NCBI GenBank assembly: GCA_038257535.1
Contig: JBBSJE010000204.1
Span: 1-11,202, forward strand
Origin: JAGTJU01 sp038257535
Lineage (GTDB): Bacteria > Myxococcota_A > Polyangia > Fen-1088
Length of the DNA stretch: 11,202 nucleotides
Reading direction: 5' to 3'
Under the pieces are notes generated by a model. The model was given only the letters and a program-made list of their open reading frames with translations. It had not been told where the DNA came from and ran no database searches. A program made the position numbers and the translations under genes. Shown here piece after piece: positions 6,823 through 11,202 of the stretch. The first letter of the stretch is position 1. Every line of letters begins with the position of its first letter.

Positions 6823-7433
6823 GTGGGTATGACCAGTAAGAAAGCACGCGCATCCATAAAGAAGCCGGACAAGACCCGCCTTTCCCGTGGCCGCTCCCGG
6901 CCCGATGCCATATTCCCTGTCGCTCCCGCTGCCAGTTCATTGCCGGACAGCTACGCCACCACGCTTCAAGAGATTAAGGCCCACCTGCGCAGTGCGCGCG
7001 TCCGGGCGGTCCTTGCCGCCAATCCCATTGTCATTGAAGCCTACTGGCACACAGGAAAGATCATTCTTGCCCGCCAGCAAGAGGCGTCCTGGGGCGCGAG
7101 AGTTATCGCGCGCGAGTTCCCGGCGGGCCCAATTACGCAACAACCTGTTGCGCAAATGCCCTGGGGCCATGTTCTGCAAATCATGCAGCGGATCAAAGAT
7201 CCCGCCGTTCGCGACTTTTACATCCGGGAAACACCGGCCCACGGCTGGAGCCGCGCAACATCCTGGAAATACAAATCCAAAACCAGCTTCACCTCCGCGC
7301 AGGCAAGGCGCAAAACAATTTCGACCTAACCATGCTTCCAGCGGACTCTGACGTGGCCACCCAGCTCTTCAAAGCCCCCTACCTCTTCGACTTCTTAGGT
7401 ACCGCTGACCCTCGGCGCGAGGCGGAGGTTTAG
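6823..7433 (+). pseudogene. Decayed DUF1016/YhcG-like nuclease gene
   Basis: Start ATG 6829 or GTG 6823. After a basic N-terminal tail, 'SYATTLQEIKAHLRSARVRA' and 'IEAYWHTGKII' match the DUF1016 N-terminal domain of the PDDEXK-nuclease family. Three lesions are visible. First, the segment normally lying between 'VI' and the 'QQPVAQMPWGH' motif (the '.SprNL.yMr.FA' region) is missing, roughly 25-30 residues. Second, at about 7252-7256 the frame shifts: CGCGC instead of CGC (a duplicated GC) turns the expected 'SRNILEIQIQNQLHLRAGK' into nonsense that stops at 7329; the +2 frame continues to 'APYLFDFLGTADPRREAEV'. Third, a TAG at 7431-7433 ends the protein where the family continues into its PDDEXK catalytic domain, which is absent. 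It is therefore not expected to be functional. It is a different subfamily from the DUF1016 fragment at 10786. Confidence 0.85.
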
Positions 7434-7535
7434 CTACCCAGCTTATTCGTCCCTCAATGGCCTGACGTATTACCTCCGCTCTGGTCACGGTCTTTGGCCT
7501 CCGCGGCCACCTGGCTTTGCCGCATGCGTTACAGC
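7434..7535 (-). other. Possible transposase N-terminal scrap
   Basis: Directly after the point where DUF1016 homology stops, the minus strand reads 'VTRAEVIRQAIEGRISWV' from a GTG at 7488 down to the junction. This resembles the N-terminal helix-turn-helix of some transposases (ISNCY-like), where such a stretch leads into the recognition helix. It is short, has no confirmed start and is cut off at the junction, so the call is tentative. The rest of 7434-7620 shows nothing else. Confidence 0.28.
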
Positions 7536-7620
7536 TACAGGCGGCCGGTTGTGACCGGACATCTAGGACTGTTTATGAACAGGACATTTACTGTGTTAAG
7601 GATGCTGGATTGCGTTATGC

Positions 7621-7649
7621 TTGAAGCGCTAAAAGTATTGTGGTACCGT
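7621..7649 (+). promoter_or_regulatory. Candidate promoter of the toxin-antitoxin operon
   Basis: TTGAAG (7621-7626) and TACCGT (7644-7649) are 17 bases apart, and the ATG follows seven bases after the -10. No Shine-Dalgarno precedes the ATG. Both facts fit a leaderless transcript. The -10 matches the consensus at only three of six positions, so this is a weak call. Confidence 0.35.
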
Positions 7650-7656
7650 CATAGAC

Positions 7657-8112
7657 ATGAAAAACCCCCACGCCGTGAAGCTAGGCCGTGCTGGTGGGCT
7701 CAAAGGGGGCCCGGCTGGTGGTCGTGCCCGGGCAGCGGCTCTTTCCCCCGAGCGGCGCAAGGAGATTGCCCGAGTGGCGGCAGCGAAGCGGTGGGCTGGT
7801 GCACCGCTTGAGATGGTTGCTTTTCCTGAGTACGTAACGGAGCTTCTAAAAAGCTATGACGTGGCGGCTTTAGATTGGATGCGGCGAGATGACCGCTATG
7901 CAATCGTCCGCGAGGTTCTGAGGAAGGGTTCTACTTCGGCAAAGCGGTGGTTAGCGGGAAGATTGTCCGAAAAGGCAATTCGAGAGCTGATTCAAGAATA
8001 CCGAGGAGCTGGGCTAAACGAACCTGAGCGTAAGTCTTTCCGCAGACGATTTGGGTTGACGAAGCAAGATATTCCCGAGAAGGCCTATCTAGGTTTTGAG
8101 TGGGCGCAGTGA
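7657..8112 (+). CDS. Antitoxin-like protein of an AbiEii-type module
   Basis: A 151-residue protein. Residues 1-48 are a basic Gly/Ala-rich tail ('NPHAVKLGRAGGLKGG', 'LSPERRKEIARVAAAKRW') of the kind found at the start of many small DNA-binding or antitoxin proteins. Residues about 60-140 ('LLKSYDVAALDW', 'YAIVREVLRKGSTSAKRWL', 'FRRRFGLTKQDIP') follow the pattern of DUF6922-like proteins, which often precede nucleotidyltransferase toxins: an LxxYDxxxLDW start, an 'I.R.VL.kG' helix and a terminal 'FG' motif. The ATG has no ribosome-binding site but a candidate leaderless promoter. Its stop overlaps the next gene's GTG start by four bases (GTGA), indicating coupled translation. Antitoxin function is inferred from context and length. 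It is intact, unlike most of its neighbours. Confidence 0.72.
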   Translation: MKNPHAVKLGRAGGLKGGPAGGRARAAALSPERRKEIARVAAAKRWAGAPLEMVAFPEYVTELLKSYDVAALDWMRRDDRYAIVREVLRKGSTSAKRWLAGRLSEKAIRELIQEYRGAGLNEPERKSFRRRFGLTKQDIPEKAYLGFEWAQ

Positions 8113-8753
8113 AGGTTCTAGACGCGGAGAAACTTCGTGTACTTCGCGTTCAGGCGGACCTCGTTCGCAAAGAAGGTTTTTTTCTAGCGGGCGGCACCGC
8201 AATGGGGCTGCTCCTTAATCATCGGATCTCACGCGATCTGGATTGGTTCACGCCGCACCCGTTCGATGCGGACGAACTGAAGGAAGCTTTGATGGGTTTG
8301 GCAGAAAAGCCAACTCGTATTATCAAGAACAGCTCCCACACCCTCCGGGCATACTACGGCCAGCTCGAAACCAGCTTCATCCTTTACCGGCAGGTGCCGC
8401 CTGATGTCGCGACGGTCAAGTTGTCCAAAGTGACCATACCCGTGGCAAAGATCGAGCTCTTAGCGGTAATGAAGGCAGCGGCAGTTCATGATCGAGGAAC
8501 AAAAAGGGATTTGATTGACGTTTTCGAGATCTGCAAAGCGCCAGGCTGGTCTATGGGGCGTTTTATCGAGCATGCGTCCAAGCAGCTCCCCTTGCAGCCG
8601 TCACAAGTCGCAATGTCCTTGACGTACTTTGCGGACGCAGAACGAGAGCCAATGCCCGCCGGCTACCAAACCACGTGGGCGGCAGTCAAGAAGGGACTCG
8701 AAAAAGGGATCTCAATGTGGAGGCGAAACCCTGCGCTCTATCAAGAGCGATAG
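8109..8753 (+). CDS. AbiEii/AbiGii-type nucleotidyltransferase toxin
   Basis: 214 residues from the GTG at 8109, chosen because it gives the usual four-base overlap with the upstream stop; a GTG at 8100 would add three residues. Motifs of the AbiEii (DUF1814) nucleotidyltransferase fold are all present: 'FFLAGGTAMGLLLNHR' (24-39, the GG-T/S nucleotide-binding turn), 'SRDLDWF' (41-47, the paired catalytic aspartates), 'KIELLAVMKAAA' (114-125, the 'L..MK' lysine motif) and 'DRGTKRDLIDVFEI' (128-141, the 'R..KD..D' motif). Members add nucleotides to RNA or protein targets and act as the toxin of type IV-like abortive-infection systems. The target of this one cannot be read from sequence. The length is close to the family's usual 200-300. 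It is the second gene of an operon with the antitoxin-like gene. Confidence 0.85.
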   Translation: MKVLDAEKLRVLRVQADLVRKEGFFLAGGTAMGLLLNHRISRDLDWFTPHPFDADELKEALMGLAEKPTRIIKNSSHTLRAYYGQLETSFILYRQVPPDVATVKLSKVTIPVAKIELLAVMKAAAVHDRGTKRDLIDVFEICKAPGWSMGRFIEHASKQLPLQPSQVAMSLTYFADAEREPMPAGYQTTWAAVKKGLEKGISMWRRNPALYQER

Positions 8754-8778
8754 GGACGCTCTCCTTTCCCTTCTTCCC

Positions 8779-9155
8779 CTACCGCTCAACTTCTCGCTGC
8801 ATTTTCAGCACGTCGTTCCAATCCTTGGCGCCAGATGGCGGGTGGCTCCGACATGAAACGCCAGCAGGAACAAGGGCCCGCACCTGCGTATCCAACACCG
8901 CCCCGCCGGCATCCGAATCGAACGCCAAAACCACTTCACCGTTGGTAGGTAGGCTTTCAATCAAGCTGCCCAACCAAGTCAGCCCGCAGCGCTGACTTGG
9001 CCGCCGGTGGCGGCATAGCGGGTTTCCGCAGGCCGGTTGAGAGCATGGTAGCTCATTGCATCGAGGGGCGACTCGGTTATCACGAGGTTGGGCGTGTCGA
9101 GTGGTGCCTTACTGAGCCAGATGCCTTTTGAGCCACCACGTCGAATTCGACGGGA
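8779..9155 (-). pseudogene. Toprim-domain remnant (primase/relaxase-type), frameshifted
   Basis: On the minus strand, the frame open from about 9155 down to a TGA at 8979-8981 reads 'GIWLSKAPLDTPNLVITESP' followed by 'LDAMSYHALNRPAETRY', carrying the Toprim glutamate (codon 9072-9074). The adjacent frame, 8973 to 8779, continues with 'LGSLIESLPTNGEVVLAFDS' and 'DAGG' (Toprim DxD, codons 8911-8919), then 'GAKDWNDVL', and ends in TAG. The two halves join if one G is restored to the GGG run at about 8983-8985 ('VSAAGLTWLGSL'). The arrangement matches the Toprim domain of plasmid or ICE primase/relaxase proteins (DUF3991/Toprim type). Upstream, a TAA at 9156-9158 in the same frame ends the homology where the hsdM region begins, so the N-terminal part has been lost. 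Only the C-terminal domain remains; it is not expected to function. Confidence 0.75.
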
Positions 9156-9229
9156 TTAGAATGCAACGAAACATAGTACGATTGGCTGCCCCCTCCCGCT
9201 TCGTTAGCCTCCCGGCAATAGCGCCCCCT

Positions 9230-10796
9230 ATGCCCGCCAAACAAAAAAACAGCACTTCCAAAGACTCGTCCGCCACCCTGGGTTTTGAGGCCAAGCTTTG
9301 GCTTGCCGCGGACAAGCTTCGCAACAACATGGACGCGGCGGAATACAAGCACGTTGTCCTGGGGCTGATCTTCCTCAAATACATTTCTGACACGTTCGAC
9401 GAACACCACGCGAAGCTGGTTGAGGGCAAGGGGGATTTTGCGGGTGCGAATCCTGAGGATAAAGACGAATACCTTGCAGCCAACATCTTCTGGGTGCCGG
9501 TGGAGGCGCGCTGGCCGCAGCTTCAGTCGCGCGCGAAGCTTCCAAGCATTGGCAAGGATGTGGACGACGCGATGGTGGCCATTGAACGTGACAACCCTCG
9601 CCTTAAAGGCGCGCTGAACAAGAACTACGGGCGCGCGGATCTCGACAAGCACCGGTTGGGTGAGCTTATCGATCTCATCGGCTCGATCCAATTGGCCGAT
9701 GTGGCAAGCCGCTCGAAGGATTTGCTTGGCCGCGTGTTCGAGTACTTCCTCACTCAATTTGCGAGCGCCGAGGGCAAAAATGGCGGGCAGTTTTACACGC
9801 CGTCGTGTGTTGTGCGGCTGCTTGTTGAAATGCTGGCGCCCTACAAGGGCCGCATCTACGATCCGGCTTGCGGGTCGGGCGGCATGTTTGTGCAATCGGA
9901 AAAGTTCGTTGAATCGCACGGCGGCAAGCTGGGCGATATCAGCATCTACGGCCAGGAGAGCAACCCCACCACGCGTCGTCTGGCGATCATGAACCTTGCT
10001 TTGCGTGGCATCGAGGCGGACTTTGGGCCTGAGAACGCAGACACGTTTCGGCGCGATCTTCATCCTGATCTGCGCGCTGATTACGTGCTGGCGAACCCGC
10101 CTTTCAACGACTCCGACTGGTTCCGCAAAGACGACGACGTGCGCTGGCAGTTTGGTGTGCCGCCCAAGGGCAACGCCAACTTCGCTTGGGTGCAGCACTT
10201 CATTCACCACCTTGCGCCGCAGGGCATGTCGGGCTTCGTGCTTGCGAATGGCAGTATGTCGTCGAATCAATCTGGTGAAGGCGAGATTAGGCGAAAACTG
10301 ATTGAGGCTGATCTTGTGGACTGCATGGTGGCACTGCCGGGTCAGCTGTTTTACAGCACGCAGATTCCGGTTTTGCCTGTGGTTTCTGGCGAAGAACAAG
10401 CGCGATGGGAAACGACGGGACCGGCGCGGGCACACGCTGTTCATCGACGCGCGCAAACTGGGCATCCTTATCGATCGCGTTCATCGCGATCTGACGGAGG
10501 CTGACCTTCAGAAGATTGTTTCAACGTATCACGCGTGGCGGGGGGAAAAGGGCGCGGGGAAATATGAAGACGTTGCGGGCTTCTGCAAATCCGCGAGCAC
10601 CGCAGAGATTGCGGCGCATGGTCACGTGCTTACGCCGGGGCGTTATGTGGGGGCTGAGGAGGTTGAGGACGACGGGGAACCTTTTGAGGAAAAGATGTCG
10701 CGGTTGGTTGCTGAGCTGCACGGCCAGTTCGCTGAGTCGGCGAAACTGGAGCAGGCCATCAAAGCAAACCTGAGCGGGCTGGGTTATGGCGGGTGA
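9230..10796 (+). pseudogene. hsdM: Type I restriction-modification methyltransferase HsdM, frameshifted
   Basis: Start ATG 9230 (upstream in-frame starts at 9128 and 9161 give an atypical leader). Residues 17-95 are the HsdM N-terminal domain ('LGFEAKLWLAADKLRNNMDA'); 'GGQFYTP' is at 185-191, SAM-binding motif I 'DPACGSGGM' at 211-219 and catalytic 'NPPF' at 289-292, so it is an N6-adenine methyltransferase of the DNA-modifying type I complex. After 'STQIPV' at 10371-10374 an extra T (TTTT) shifts the frame: the first frame runs to 10504 with nonsense, while the +1-shifted frame reads 'CLWFLAKNKRDGKRRDRRGH', 'HGHVLTPGRYVGAEEVEDDG' and ends at 10796. Corrected, the protein is 521 residues, the family norm. 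The end overlaps the following DUF1016 start by 11 bases. No good ribosome-binding site is seen. hsdS and hsdR are not in the window. Confidence 0.9.
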
Positions 10797-11040
10797 AACT
10801 GCGTCGCTTCCTTCGCGGCTGGTGGATGACGTTCGCCTCATCCTGCGGCAAGCGCGTGGCCAGGTTTACGCGGTAACCAACACCGCCATGGTTGATGCCT
10901 ACTGGCAGATTGGGCGTCGCATCGTTGAGGAGGAGCAGGGCGGGGCGGCCCGCGCCGAATACGGCGCCCAGCTCATCCGCGGCCTTTCCCGCAGGGAGTG
11001 TAAAGTTTTTCGTGTATGGCGGCAGTCTGATCAAACCTGA
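10786..11040 (+). pseudogene. DUF1016/YhcG-like gene truncated by an IS256-type element
   Basis: ATG at 10786 overlaps the hsdM stop (ATGGCGGGTGA). Residues 1-70 match the DUF1016 N-terminal domain well: 'LVDDVRLILRQARGQVYAVT', 'MVDAYWQIGRRIVEEEQ', 'EYGAQLIRGLSRR'. The homology stops sharply at 'LSRR' (codons end at 10995); the following residues 'ECKVFRVWRQSDQT' are encoded by the end of an insertion element and the frame then stops. Full-length members run to roughly 330-350 residues with a C-terminal PDDEXK domain, so this one is about a fifth of its normal length. Such a gene between hsdM and hsdS is a common arrangement of type I systems. It was probably an intact member of this operon before the insertion. 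Confidence 0.85.
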
Positions 11041-11202
11041 AGAACACAATGGAGAATCAGAGGCCGTCGAACCACAACCCCAAAGGTACCATCGAAACCG
11101 CCATACGAAAGAAACGCCCACGAACGAGCCCCGAGACGATCAAGGCACTCGACACGCTACTGGCCAGCTACACTGGGCCGGAAGATTTCTTCGGCCCCGA
11201 CG
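10996..11202 (+). mobile_element. Left end of an IS256-family insertion sequence (continues past the window)
   Basis: The element probably begins at or within two bases of 10996, where DUF1016 coding sequence ends. It opens with GAGTGTAAAGTTTTTCGTGT, a terminal sequence of the kind seen in mutator/IS256-family elements, and the transposase starts 53 bases in. The right end and target duplication lie outside the window, so the boundary is inferred from loss of DUF1016 homology. Confidence 0.65.
11049..11202 (+). CDS. IS256-family (mutator) transposase, N-terminal part only
   Basis: ATG at 11049, 51 complete codons to the window edge, no stop. After a basic tail ('IRKKRPRTSPETIK') it reads 'ALDTLLASYTGPEDFFGPD', which matches the conserved N-terminal stretch of IS256-type transposases ('LL..Y..PEDLFG.DGLL.QL'), just before the region leading to the DDE catalytic domain. 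The enzyme moves the element by cutting DNA with a DDE active site; those residues are beyond the window. Only a weak GAAG precedes the start. It reads in the same direction as the gene it interrupts. Confidence 0.7.
   Translation, partial: MENQRPSNHNPKGTIETAIRKKRPRTSPETIKALDTLLASYTGPEDFFGPD

Noticed and set aside
6647..6940. Minus-strand open frame of 97 codons over the gap upstream of DUF1016
   Set aside because: Trp/Arg/Gly-rich translation without family features; it overlaps the real DUF1016 start.
9080..10465. Long open frame of 461 codons on the minus strand
   Set aside because: It is fully antisense to hsdM, His/Arg/Val-rich with no recognisable domain, and typical of the shadow frames that GC-rich genes create.

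Overview
The window looks like a chromosomal segment from a GC-rich Gram-negative bacterium, most likely of the Myxococcota/deltaproteobacterial type. The best clue is the pair at 2975-4914: a signal-peptide TPR/PEGA protein followed by a Cys-rich lipoprotein with a DUF1554-like C-terminus, a style common in that group. This taxonomic call is inference. I saw no rRNA, tRNA or CRISPR array.

Layout. (1) 1-2788, left accessory block: the end of an unrecognised gene; an unrecognised gene that appears broken by three single-base frameshifts (780-1844); and, convergent to it, an intact Mrr-type restriction endonuclease (1862-2788, minus). (2) 2975-6522, the ordinary-looking core: a PEGA protein translationally coupled to the lipoprotein, then a convergent gene for a membrane-fused spermidine synthase-like protein. 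The 300 bases upstream of the latter hold a three-copy inverted repeat. (3) 6823-11202, right accessory block: a decayed DUF1016/YhcG-like nuclease gene, a possible transposase scrap, an intact two-gene AbiEii-type nucleotidyltransferase toxin-antitoxin module, a frameshifted Toprim-domain remnant on the minus strand, a type I restriction-modification operon with a frameshifted hsdM and a second DUF1016 gene cut by an insertion, and the 5' end of an IS256-family transposase running off the right edge.

How it works together. The two flanks are DNA-defence and mobile-element material around a short stretch of cell-envelope and metabolic genes. Intact and probably functional: mrr, the PEGA/lipoprotein pair, the spermidine synthase-like gene and the toxin-antitoxin pair. 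Broken: the 780-1844 gene, both DUF1016 genes, the Toprim gene and hsdM. hsdS and hsdR are not in the window; they may lie beyond the insertion element.

Most of the apparent breaks are one-base changes in short homopolymer runs. They could be real decay or base-calling errors, and raw reads would decide. I did not find a convincing new biological system. The best candidates for a second look are the unrecognised gene beside mrr and the competing inverted repeats at 6593-6661.
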